DNA from: Alphaproteobacteria bacterium
GTDB taxonomy: Bacteria > Pseudomonadota > Alphaproteobacteria > Micavibrionales > Micavibrionaceae
Length of the DNA stretch: 38,313 nt
Direction: 5' to 3'
Assembly (NCBI GenBank): GCA_021775965.1
Contig: JAJFGV010000036.1
Coordinates: 1-38,313, forward strand
In this document: piece after piece, positions 15,159-22,594 of the stretch
Position numbering within the stretch: the first letter of the stretch is position 1
Layout of the letters: each line of letters starts with the position of its first letter
Program-made: the position numbers and the translations under genes
The notes under the pieces: generated by a model
The model's input: only the letters and a program-made list of their open reading frames with translations
Databases searched by the model: none
Told to the model about the DNA's origin: nothing

Positions 15159-16496
15159 ATGAGTGTCGAAGAAGCTCACCAACAGACAACATCAGCTGAC
15201 AACATGGCAGCGCGGCGGGCGGCGCTTGCGTTGCTTGAATCCGTGTTGATACAAAAGCAGGCGCTGGACCAGGCGCTCGATAATGTCAGTACCTTTAAAT
15301 CCTTGCCGCAACGTGATCGTGGGTTTGTGCGGATGTTGGTGGCGACAACTTTGCGGCGGCTCGGGCAAATTGACGATTTGATTGAACGCAATTTGGAGCG
15401 GCCCGGCTCACTCAAGAACCATACTTTAGCGAACATTCTGCGCCTCGGCGTGACACAAATCGTGTTCATGGAAGTGCCGGACCATGCTTCGGTTGATACG
15501 ACTGTAAAGTTGGTTGAGGGTGCCGGGATGGAAGGCCAGAAAGGTTTCGCCAATGCGGTTTTGCGCAACATCACCCGCACCTATAAGGAGTTGGTATCGC
15601 GCCAGGACGAAGCGCGGATAAACACGCCGGAATGGTTGCTGAAGACCTGGATTGCCGATTATGATTTGCGGCTGGCGGCAGAAATTGCCACGGCCAATCT
15701 GGCCGAAGCGCCGCTGGATATAACCGTGAAAGATGCGGAAACCAAGGCTTATTGGGGCAATGCATTGAAGGCTTCGGAATTGTCGACCGGAACATTGCGA
15801 AGACCAGCTGGCGGCGCTGTGCATGAGCTGGAAGGATTTGATGCGGGCGCGTGGTGGGTTCAGGATGCGGCGGCGGCGTTGCCGGCGAAATTGTTTGGGC
15901 CTTTGGATGGCGCGCATGTTGTTGAGATGTGCGCAGCGCCCGGTGGCAAGACGGCGCAGATGGCATCGATGGGTGCGAGTGTAATCGCGCTGGATCGTTC
16001 GGCGCAAAGGTTGAAACGGTTGGAGGAGAATTTGCAGCGGCTTGGTTTGAGCGAGCGCGTGGAAGTTGTTGCGGTTGATGCGGCGCAGTGGAAAGCGCCG
16101 GAAGCGCCGCAAAGAATTTTGCTCGATGCGCCATGCACAGCGACGGGAACGATCCGCCGCCACCCGGATATTTTGCATCTGAAAACTGCACGGGATATGG
16201 AGAGTTTGATCGATGTGCAGGCGCGGCTGCTTGATAATGCAGCGGAGATTTTGGGCGTTGGCGGTGTGCTGGTTTATTGTACATGTTCGCTGCAACGCGC
16301 GGAAGGCGAAGCGCAAATTGAGCGCATTTTGGCTGCGCGCGGTGATCTGCAGCGGGTGAAAATTGCTGGGTCCGAAATTGGCGATTACGCCGAGCTGATT
16401 GACGCAAATGGCGATCTGCGGATTTTGCCGTTTCATCTGGCCCCACATGGGGGGATGGATGGGTTTTATGCGGCAAGATTGACGAAAACGGGGTAG
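15159..16496 (+). CDS. rsmB: 16S rRNA m5C967 methyltransferase RsmB
   Basis: A 445-residue RNA methyltransferase of the RsmB/NOP family. Residues about 20-150 form the NusB-like RNA-binding domain (RDRGFVRMLVATTLRRLGQID, then the helix with NAVLRNITR). The catalytic domain has SAM motif EMCAAPGGKTAQMA near residue 257, DAPCTATGTIRRHPD with the releasing Cys, and VYCTCSLQRAEGE with the nucleophilic Cys near residue 376. It modifies 16S rRNA cytosine 967 in E. coli numbering. The neighbourhood (rsmB, then rpe and a heparinase-like gene) is common in alphaproteobacteria; here a 2 kb insertion separates rsmB from rpe. Confidence 0.96.
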   Translation: MSVEEAHQQTTSADNMAARRAALALLESVLIQKQALDQALDNVSTFKSLPQRDRGFVRMLVATTLRRLGQIDDLIERNLERPGSLKNHTLANILRLGVTQIVFMEVPDHASVDTTVKLVEGAGMEGQKGFANAVLRNITRTYKELVSRQDEARINTPEWLLKTWIADYDLRLAAEIATANLAEAPLDITVKDAETKAYWGNALKASELSTGTLRRPAGGAVHELEGFDAGAWWVQDAAAALPAKLFGPLDGAHVVEMCAAPGGKTAQMASMGASVIALDRSAQRLKRLEENLQRLGLSERVEVVAVDAAQWKAPEAPQRILLDAPCTATGTIRRHPDILHLKTARDMESLIDVQARLLDNAAEILGVGGVLVYCTCSLQRAEGEAQIERILAARGDLQRVKIAGSEIGDYAELIDANGDLRILPFHLAPHGGMDGFYAARLTKTG

Positions 16497-16851
16497 AAAT
16501 TTCCCTATAAGCCTTTGTTTTAATTCATATAATCATAGTCCTTCTTTTCGTTCGCCATTTTTTGGGGAGTGGGCACCCCTCTTTATTATGTCTCCTTAAT
16601 AGTTTGTTTCGTAGAAAATATATTTCCTTAATAGTTATATTATTGTTTTTCCTTCCTTTTTGAGCAAGGCCGCAAGATATTATGTCTTTCTGATTTAATT
16701 TTACATAATTTAAAATCAGGGAGAGGTTCCCTCGAAGAGGGAACAGGGGTTGGGGGTGTTGCAAGGCTGTGTTTTTCATGCGGTTATTGTAGGAAATATA
16801 TCCTATTTTGTCAAGAAAATAGCACTTAAGATCCTATAATTCCATAAAACT
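16497..16851. repeat. AT-rich gene-free stretch with direct repeats and a hairpin
   Basis: I see no gene here. TCCTTAATAGTT occurs twice, at 16593-16604 and 16625-16636, 32 bases apart start to start (about three helical turns). An 8-base perfect stem GTTCCCTC/GAGGGAAC with loop GAA lies at 16726-16744 inside a purine-rich segment. That segment resembles the common CCCTCTCCC-type dispersed repeats seen on many bacterial chromosomes. No T-run follows the stem, so it is not a standard terminator. Confidence 0.6.
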
Positions 16852-16880
16852 TTGACGCCATCTTCATAATTTGCTATTAT
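16852..16880 (+). promoter_or_regulatory. Strong promoter of the split orphan gene
   Basis: TTGACG (16852-16857), a 17-base spacer and TATTAT (16875-16880). The expected start site is near 16887, about 38 bases before the ATG at 16925, and GGTGG at 16915-16919 is a suitable ribosome binding site. Confidence 0.65.
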
Positions 16881-16924
16881 TATAAAAAATAAAAATATGG
16901 TGTGAATTTAAAACGGTGGTGAAA

Positions 16925-17368
16925 ATGACGTCTCCAGAAACGCAAACGGCGATCCAATCAGGGCAAGAATTTATAAATAACTTCCACAACGATATGTTGG
17001 TGGCTGCGCATAACCTTGGTTTGGATGGGCCGAAGGAAGCTGAACTTATCCAAGAAATAAATGAAACTTTTAGTAGTGAAGCGGACACGTATCTTTATGG
17101 ATATCCGGCGGAGCTGGCTCATGTGAGGGACCAAATTAATGGTTTTGATTATTTGCTAGACCTAAATGGGGGACTGGTACACCAGATGGCAAAGGATAAG
17201 GGCATCTCTCCCGGACAACTCAGTGCTGAGTTGTCCCAAATGGATAACAAGTTAGTTGAAACATCGCGTAACGATCCGTGGCAGCCAGAAGATAATAGGA
17301 TGGTTGGCGCTCTAGGGGAAAAAAATCCTCATACAATGATAATGCAGAACGCTATGTGCAAAGATTGA
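16925..17368 (+). CDS. Orphan protein, N-terminal frame of a split gene
   Basis: A 147-residue reading frame I do not recognise. It is acidic and mostly helical, with no signal peptide or membrane segment. GTG codons at 16916 and 16919 are in frame, but ATG at 16925 has GGTGG five bases before it and is preferred. Near its end the frame crosses GGGG-A7 (17315-17325). From there the -1 frame continues without a stop into the next reading frame, and the protein read in that frame (SSYNDNAERYVQRLKEI) looks more natural than the Met-rich tail of this one. The two are probably halves of one gene of about 443 residues. AT-rich and foreign-looking beside rsmB and rpe. Confidence 0.6.
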   Translation: MTSPETQTAIQSGQEFINNFHNDMLVAAHNLGLDGPKEAELIQEINETFSSEADTYLYGYPAELAHVRDQINGFDYLLDLNGGLVHQMAKDKGISPGQLSAELSQMDNKLVETSRNDPWQPEDNRMVGALGEKNPHTMIMQNAMCKD

Positions 17369-18255
17369 AGGAAATACCTGAGTGGATAAGGAATAATGAC
17401 GAGTTAGACGTTAATCAGCTGTCGGATCAGGAGACATTATACAAAGAAATACAGGAGTTAAAACAAGCCATTTCTGAAAACAGGGACGCTATGTGGGGTC
17501 CTGATAATAATCCGAGCGAAGCGGAGGTCGCCAATTTTTTGTTCTTTGAAAAAGTAAAAGAGCAAAAACTAGAAGAGCTGACTAAAAAACTCGAAGGAAG
17601 CCTAACCTCTGAACAAAAAACTGCAAGGGGTACAGTGCCGCAAGAACCTGATGAAAAATATGCCCGGGAAGATCAATATTACAAAGAGCATGGAAAGCCA
17701 GAACCGATGCCCGATCCCAGAATTGTGGAGAAGGCATTGTCTTTCGTATATGAGGGAGAGCGTAGGGGTAGCTTGCTTCGTAGGGAACTGGAGACTGAAT
17801 TTTCTGAAAGCAAAGCTGATACATGGTGGGATAGATTTCATGAAGCAGAGACATTGGAAGAAAGAATAGCAATATTTAATGAGGCCGGCATACCCACAGA
17901 TTCATACGCTCATATAGAGCCAATAGGTGAATATGGGTTTGGTGGAATGCTTCAGCAACTTGAACGGGAACTGGAGAGGCGGCAAGATATTATAATTGGT
18001 GTAGCTCCGCAGCGTCTGCCTGAAACAACATTCCCGGATCATTTGAAATTATCGGAGGAGCAATTAGAGATACTTTCAGAGCCATATTTCAATACAGATA
18101 CGGGTCCGTCAGATGTTGTAGCCCCAAGATTCCAGGAAGGATATAGGGAGCTGCAAGAATCTTTAAGGAGTTCAAGAGCTACAGATGCAACTCCGGAAAC
18201 AACAGAGCTTGATTCGCAACTGGTTGGTTCCACACCTGTTCCCGGCATGAAATAA
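17356..18255 (+). CDS. Orphan protein, C-terminal frame of the split gene
   Basis: A 299-residue frame, open from a GTG at 17356 but continuing upstream without stops to at least 17317. It is highly charged and helical, with coiled-coil-like stretches near residues 65-85 (KVKEQKLEELTKKLEG), a central RREL-ETEF-WWDRFHEAETLEERIAIF region, and a Ser/Thr-rich tail. No known domain is recognised. No ribosome binding site precedes the GTG, and it overlaps the previous frame by 13 bases. This supports reading it as the downstream part of a frameshifted gene, not as an independent one. A single added A in the A7 run at 17319-17325 would join the two. Confidence 0.6.
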   Translation: MQRLKEIPEWIRNNDELDVNQLSDQETLYKEIQELKQAISENRDAMWGPDNNPSEAEVANFLFFEKVKEQKLEELTKKLEGSLTSEQKTARGTVPQEPDEKYAREDQYYKEHGKPEPMPDPRIVEKALSFVYEGERRGSLLRRELETEFSESKADTWWDRFHEAETLEERIAIFNEAGIPTDSYAHIEPIGEYGFGGMLQQLERELERRQDIIIGVAPQRLPETTFPDHLKLSEEQLEILSEPYFNTDTGPSDVVAPRFQEGYRELQESLRSSRATDATPETTELDSQLVGSTPVPGMK

Positions 18256-18291
18256 CCACACCGCCGCTTTAGGACTTAGATTTACATCGCC

Positions 18292-18354
18292 ATGGATCCC
18301 GGCCTTCCGCCTTCGCCCTCCGGGCTTCGGCGCGACAGGTCGCCGGGATGACGG
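18292..18354. repeat. Palindromic repeat, copy 1
   Basis: ATCCCGGC at the left end pairs with GCCGGGAT at the right, with a GC-rich inner hairpin. It has the TGGATCCCGG...CCGGGATGAC form of dispersed palindromic elements. A short reverse-strand frame over this region (18282-18476) encodes only the NHKGHG-type peptide typical of such repeats and is not a gene. Copies 2 and 3 lie at 18406 and 24005. Confidence 0.75.
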
Positions 18355-18405
18355 AGGTGGGGTGGGTTCTCTGTGCTTCCGTGTCCTTTGTGGTTTAAAA
18401 ATTTA

Positions 18406-18451
18406 CTGGATCCCCGCTGTTTAAGCCTGCTACGCAGGCCGCGGGGATGAC
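18406..18451. repeat. Palindromic repeat, copy 2
   Basis: ATCCCCGC pairs with GCGGGGAT around an inner GCCTGC/GCAGGC stem. It shares the TAAGCCTGCT core with copy 3. Between copies 1 and 2 lies a CTTCCGTGTCCTTTGTGG stretch, itself resembling a widespread repeat. Confidence 0.75.
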
Positions 18452-18504
18452 AATAAGGTGCATTTCCCCCGTGCATTCACTGAAAAAAGCTGCTAAAACT
18501 TATA

Positions 18505-18551
18505 TATAGCTTTAGCTATAACACTTTATCTTATTCACAAGTTTACCCACA
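18505..18551. promoter_or_regulatory. Perfect palindrome and two DnaA-box-like 9-mers before rpe
   Basis: TATAGCT-TT-AGCTATA is a perfect inverted repeat (18505-18520). It is followed by TTATTCACA (18531-18539), which fits the DnaA box consensus TTATNCACA, and TTACCCACA (18543-18551), one base off it, three bases apart on the same strand. They lie 13 to 60 bases before the rpe start, so they may be an operator or DnaA-binding site for rpe. There are too few boxes for a replication origin. Confidence 0.4.
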
Positions 18552-18564
18552 ACTGCGCGCAACT

Positions 18565-19227
18565 ATGCCCAAAGATCAACAAATACGCATTGCTCCGTCG
18601 ATTTTATCGGCTGATTTCTCTGTTTTGGGGGATGAGGTCGCGGCGATTGACGCGGCCGGGGCCGATTACATTCATATTGATGTGATGGACGGGCATTTCG
18701 TGCCGAACCTGACTTTTGGCGCGCCGGTGGTGAAATCGTTGCGCAAGACCACCAAGAAAATCTTTGATGTGCATTTGATGATTGCGCCGGTTGATCCGCT
18801 GATCCAGGATTTCGTTGATGCGGGTTCTGACATCATCACCGCGCATATCGAAGCGGGTCCGCATATTCATCGCACGTTGCAGGCGATCAAAGCCGCCGGT
18901 GTAAAAGCGGGCGTGTCGCTGAACCCGGCAACGCCGATTGAGTCCATCGCGCATGTCATGGACATGGTCGATTTGATTTTGATTATGACGGTCAATCCCG
19001 GCTTTGGCGGGCAGAGCTTTATTCCGCTCATGGATAAAATTGCAGCGGCGCGTAGCATGATTGACAAAGAAGGGCGTGACATTGATTTGGAAGTTGACGG
19101 CGGCGTGACGCCGCAAACTGCGAAGATGTGCATCGAGGCTGGCGCGAATGTTTTGGTCGCCGGCACATCGGTGTTTAAAGATGGACCGGAGAAGTACGCC
19201 GAGAACATCAAATCGTTGAGAGGATAA
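18565..19227 (+). CDS. rpe: Ribulose-phosphate 3-epimerase
   Basis: A 220-residue TIM-barrel enzyme that interconverts ribulose 5-phosphate and xylulose 5-phosphate in the pentose phosphate and Calvin pathways. The whole family pattern is visible: APSILSADFSVLGDEV at the N terminus, the metal-binding HIDVMDGHFVPNLTFG, FDVHLMI, MTVNPGFGGQ, DLEVDGGV with the second metal Asp, and the phosphate-binding AGTSVFK. The length is normal. ATG at 18565 is the only suitable start. The heparinase-like gene follows after two bases, so the two form an operon. Confidence 0.97.
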   Translation: MPKDQQIRIAPSILSADFSVLGDEVAAIDAAGADYIHIDVMDGHFVPNLTFGAPVVKSLRKTTKKIFDVHLMIAPVDPLIQDFVDAGSDIITAHIEAGPHIHRTLQAIKAAGVKAGVSLNPATPIESIAHVMDMVDLILIMTVNPGFGGQSFIPLMDKIAAARSMIDKEGRDIDLEVDGGVTPQTAKMCIEAGANVLVAGTSVFKDGPEKYAENIKSLRG

Positions 19228-19229
19228 GC

Positions 19230-20864
19230 ATGCCGTTTCGCGTCCTCAGCCAGATTAAATCCGCCGCGGGTCAGTTCACATACAGTAGTCTTCTTTATAA
19301 TTGGTCACTGCGCGGCAGCGTGCCGGAGCGGCTTGTCGTTAAGCCGGTTGATCCGTGGCCGGGCGATGCCGAGCGCGGGCGGTGGCTCTGTGATGGTGCC
19401 TTTGCGCTTGATGGTGATCAGCTGGAATTGCGCGGCGATTGTTGGGAACCGTTTGAGGTTAGCGAAGTTTGGCTCGAGCATATGCACGGTTTTGAATGGT
19501 TGCGCGATTTGCGGAGTCTGGGTGGTGAAGCGGCGCGCAGGCAGGGGCGCGATCTGATGGCGAGCTGGATGGATCATTATCGCAGCTGGCATAAGATGGC
19601 GTGGCGGCCGGATATTACGGCGCGGCGGGTGGCGATGTGGATTTCGCATTATGATTGTTTCGCCGATAGCGCGAGCGATGAATTTCAAGATGACTTTTTT
19701 GACTCTCTGATGCGGCAATCTCGGCATTTGGCGCGGAGTTTGCCCGGTGATTTACATGGGGTTGAATTGTTGCACGGCGCGAAGGGGCTTCTTTATGCCG
19801 GGTTGGCGTTTGAAGGGCGTGAGAGCTGGATTGAGCAGGCCTTGAGCATTTTTGAGCGTGAAATTGCGCGGCAAATTCTTGGCGATGGCGGGCATGTGTC
19901 GCGGTCTCCTTCGCAGTTGCTGGAAGCATTGCAAATATTTTTGGATGTACGCACCGCATTGATGGCGGGGGGGTATCCGGCGTTTGATAAAATCCAGCAT
20001 GCGATTGACAAGATGGGTCCGGCGATACGATTTTTCCGTTATGCCGATAAGGGTTTTGCTTTGTTCAACGGCACGCAGGAAGGCAATGTTGCGTATATTG
20101 ATAGCGTGCTGGCGCAGGGCAATGCGCGCGGTAAGGCGCTGCAATCGCTACCGTGCACAGGGTATGAACGCATTAGCCAGGGACGTAGTTTGATTCTCAT
20201 GGATACCGGTAAGGCGCCGGACTGGCCGTACGATGAGAAGGCGCATGCGGCGCCGCTGGCGTTTGAATTTTCCTACGGCAAGGAACGGTTGTTTGTGAAT
20301 TGCGGTGTGCACCCGACGTCCGATGAATGGCATGAAGCTTTGCGCGCGACATCAGCGCATAACACGGCGACGATTGATTATAGGAATTCTTGTGAAATTC
20401 GTGAGGGCGGACATTTGGGGCGTAAAGTTAGAAATATTATCACAGTGCGTGAGGATTCAAAGAAATCATCGCTGCTTGAAGCTTCTCATGATGGATATGT
20501 GCCGCTGAACGGTATTACACATGGACGGCGTTTGTTCCTGACCGAGAAGGGTTGTGATCTGCGCGGCGAGGACAGCTTTACCTGCTTTACCGGTATCGCG
20601 AAGAAGCAGGAAATTGCCATGCGGTTTCACATCCATCCGCGCGTTCAGGTCTCGCTTATTCGTGAAGGTGAAGAGGCGTTGCTGCGGATGCCGGGCGGGG
20701 TTGGCTGGCGGTTCCGTCATGGTAGCGGGGCACTGGCGCTGGAGGACAGTGTTTATCTAGGTGAGGGTAGCCGTCCACGAAAAACCAAGCAGCTCGTGAT
20801 TTATGGCCAGATGGAGCAGGATTGCGCCCGCGTCAAATGGGCGCTGCAAAGAGAAGGTGCCTAA
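19230..20864 (+). CDS. Heparinase II/III-like protein
   Basis: A 544-residue protein with the two-part layout of the family: an all-helical toroid in residues 1 to about 310 (for example WISHYDCFADSAS and LLHGAKGLLYAG), then a beta-rich domain. The probable catalytic strip is CGVHPTSDEWHEALRATSAH followed by NTATIDYRNS, with conserved His and Tyr. Members next to rsmB and rpe are widespread in alphaproteobacteria. They are thought to be lyases acting on a uronic-acid polysaccharide, but the substrate of this lineage has not been shown to my knowledge. No signal peptide is seen at the N terminus, which is unusual for a polysaccharide lyase and fits this cytoplasmic subgroup. The next gene starts two bases after its stop. 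Confidence 0.9.
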   Translation: MPFRVLSQIKSAAGQFTYSSLLYNWSLRGSVPERLVVKPVDPWPGDAERGRWLCDGAFALDGDQLELRGDCWEPFEVSEVWLEHMHGFEWLRDLRSLGGEAARRQGRDLMASWMDHYRSWHKMAWRPDITARRVAMWISHYDCFADSASDEFQDDFFDSLMRQSRHLARSLPGDLHGVELLHGAKGLLYAGLAFEGRESWIEQALSIFEREIARQILGDGGHVSRSPSQLLEALQIFLDVRTALMAGGYPAFDKIQHAIDKMGPAIRFFRYADKGFALFNGTQEGNVAYIDSVLAQGNARGKALQSLPCTGYERISQGRSLILMDTGKAPDWPYDEKAHAAPLAFEFSYGKERLFVNCGVHPTSDEWHEALRATSAHNTATIDYRNSCEIREGGHLGRKVRNIITVREDSKKSSLLEASHDGYVPLNGITHGRRLFLTEKGCDLRGEDSFTCFTGIAKKQEIAMRFHIHPRVQVSLIREGEEALLRMPGGVGWRFRHGSGALALEDSVYLGEGSRPRKTKQLVIYGQMEQDCARVKWALQREGA

Positions 20865-20866
20865 GG

Positions 20867-21742
20867 ATGGGTAGCGTTGATCTCCGGCAGGAAGTGAGTA
20901 ATCTTCAAACGGAAATTAAAGCGCTGCGTGACGGCGCTAAGGATGAAGATCAAAAAAATAAATTTATCTATGCGCTGACGGGGCTGGAGTCTCTGCAACG
21001 TGCGATTCATAACAAGGATATGATTTTTGGAGTGGAGCCGTGGCACCCGCTCGCCGGGCATGGCAATGTTTTATCGCCGGGGGAATATTTACTGCGCCTG
21101 AATGATGAAAGTGGCGCGGCGCTGCCGCCGTATCCGATGATTATGGCGTTCTATGATAACGGCCTGACGGCGGAGATTGATCTGATTTTGTTTTTGTGCG
21201 GGTTGTGGCAATTTGGGCAGGATGATGAGAAGCAGGTGACGATCAATATTTCTGCCAAGTCTTTGCATTCGTCGAAATTTATTAAGACGGCCCTAAAAGG
21301 TTTAGAGGATGCAGGCCTCAAACCTGGTGGGCCGGAAAAGATTATCGCCGAAATTCATGAAAGCACGTCGGAAGTGATGAGCCCGCATGTGCTTGAGTTG
21401 TTCCGGCAATTTGGCGGCGGTTTTGCCATTGATGATGTCGGGCTGTCGATGAAAGATGTGATGCGGCTGTCGGAATTTGCAGAGATGGCCGATTACATCA
21501 AGATTGACCGGCATAGTGTTTGCGCCGACCCGGATGAGCCGACATCGCTGGGGCAGGTGATGGCGTTTATCCGATCCCTGTTGCCCGGTGCGGTGATTGT
21601 GGCGGAAGGCGTGAAAACGACTGAGCATGCGCAGCAAATTCATGAAATCTTCCCTGATATTCAATATGTACAGGGACTTTATCTGCCGACTCGTGACGTT
21701 TTTGCCAAAGAATGGGCGGCTCTCACCAAAATTAGCGCCTAA
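20867..21742 (+). CDS. EAL-domain protein (cyclic di-GMP phosphodiesterase-like)
   Basis: A 291-residue protein with a short N-terminal coiled coil (about 5-35) and one EAL domain, with no GGDEF domain or membrane segment. The EAL motif itself is degenerate (FGVEPWHPL, Glu57 kept). The other metal and catalytic positions are present: Asn in TINIS, Glu in EIHES, Asp pair in IDDVG, Lys in DYIKID, Glu in VAEGVKT, and YVQGLYL. It may still hydrolyse cyclic di-GMP or only bind it. The start at ATG 20867 follows AAGG and lies two bases after the heparinase-like stop. The frame is open upstream, but that part overlaps the previous gene. In many alphaproteobacteria purH occupies this place. Confidence 0.88.
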   Translation: MGSVDLRQEVSNLQTEIKALRDGAKDEDQKNKFIYALTGLESLQRAIHNKDMIFGVEPWHPLAGHGNVLSPGEYLLRLNDESGAALPPYPMIMAFYDNGLTAEIDLILFLCGLWQFGQDDEKQVTINISAKSLHSSKFIKTALKGLEDAGLKPGGPEKIIAEIHESTSEVMSPHVLELFRQFGGGFAIDDVGLSMKDVMRLSEFAEMADYIKIDRHSVCADPDEPTSLGQVMAFIRSLLPGAVIVAEGVKTTEHAQQIHEIFPDIQYVQGLYLPTRDVFAKEWAALTKISA

Positions 21743-21744
21743 CT

Positions 21745-21773
21745 TTGACGTAATGTGAGGGTCTGTGCTATAT
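21745..21773 (+). promoter_or_regulatory. Promoter of the orphan gene at 21807
   Basis: TTGACG (21745-21750), a 17-base spacer and CTATAT (21768-21773), close to the alphaproteobacterial vegetative consensus. The predicted start is near 21780, with a 27-base leader containing TAGAGTTGAG before the ATG. Confidence 0.65.
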
Positions 21774-21806
21774 ATGGCGCAAATCATTAATTAGAGTTGA
21801 GTAACG

Positions 21807-22547
21807 ATGCATATAGGAACAGTAAATGCAGGCTTAGAAGAAGCGAAGCTTCGGGCAAATAAGGATGAGGCTGAAAAAACGTTTATTCGTAAAGTCGAAG
21901 GACATAAAGGATGTGCGTTGGAGCCTATGGGACAAACAGGTATTCCATGCCACGCTCTCGACTACCATATGATGCGTAATTTTCGTATGCTTAACTATCC
22001 GGATAATTTTCAGGCCCTTAAATATTCTAAGATGGATGGCTACAATGACGATCGTCTTGTACCGGCTCATTATTTTGTTTTGGATGATGTTGATGCGTTA
22101 CCGCCTTATATACTGTCCGGCTTTAAGGAAGAACCTCCTACTTCAGATGACTACAGAAGATTATATAATAGAACTGGCGGTATGCATGAAATTTTTTTAA
22201 AAGCAGGCTGCCTTGCTGGTTTTGAGCAGCACGAAGCATCAAACCAATTATACCTATTTATCCCCGATATTGTGCCCCATCTTAACGAGAAAAACTTACT
22301 CGTGAAGCGTGAAAATATTGAACAACTTTCTTTATTTCTTGCCTTGCTCTCTACTGAGGGAAAGAAAGTTTTGTTGGATTTAAAAGAGGATCAAGAAAAA
22401 ATAATAGAGGCTTATGAGAGGCCACAAGCTATCTGGCGTTCCCGGAACTATGCGCGCGGTATAATGCAGGAGAAAGTTATTAAAAATAAAGCTCATGCGG
22501 GCGCTCCAGGCTTAGAAAAAAAGGAATACCCGCCACTCGCGATGTAA
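21807..22547 (+). CDS. Orphan cytoplasmic protein
   Basis: A 246-residue protein I do not recognise. There is no signal peptide or membrane segment. The N terminus is helical and charged; the middle contains CHALDYHMMRNFRMLNYPDN and VPAHYFVLDDVDALPPYIL; the C-terminal third is a long Lys/Glu-rich helix region. It has its own promoter. Codon use is more AT-rich than that of radA or rpe, and it stands between the EAL-domain gene and radA. It may be lineage-specific or acquired. Confidence 0.7.
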   Translation: MHIGTVNAGLEEAKLRANKDEAEKTFIRKVEGHKGCALEPMGQTGIPCHALDYHMMRNFRMLNYPDNFQALKYSKMDGYNDDRLVPAHYFVLDDVDALPPYILSGFKEEPPTSDDYRRLYNRTGGMHEIFLKAGCLAGFEQHEASNQLYLFIPDIVPHLNEKNLLVKRENIEQLSLFLALLSTEGKKVLLDLKEDQEKIIEAYERPQAIWRSRNYARGIMQEKVIKNKAHAGAPGLEKKEYPPLAM

Positions 22548-22594
22548 TTTAATTTGTTCTTGATATGTTCTGATTTTTGCGTCATACATATTAT

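Noticed and set aside
15426-16448. Reverse-strand 340-codon frame opposite rsmB
   Set aside because: Arg/His/Gln-rich translation without any domain; rsmB on the plus strand has all family motifs.
18282-18476. Reverse-strand 64-codon frame over the palindromic repeats
   Set aside because: The NHKGHG peptide is the translation of dispersed repeats, not a gene.
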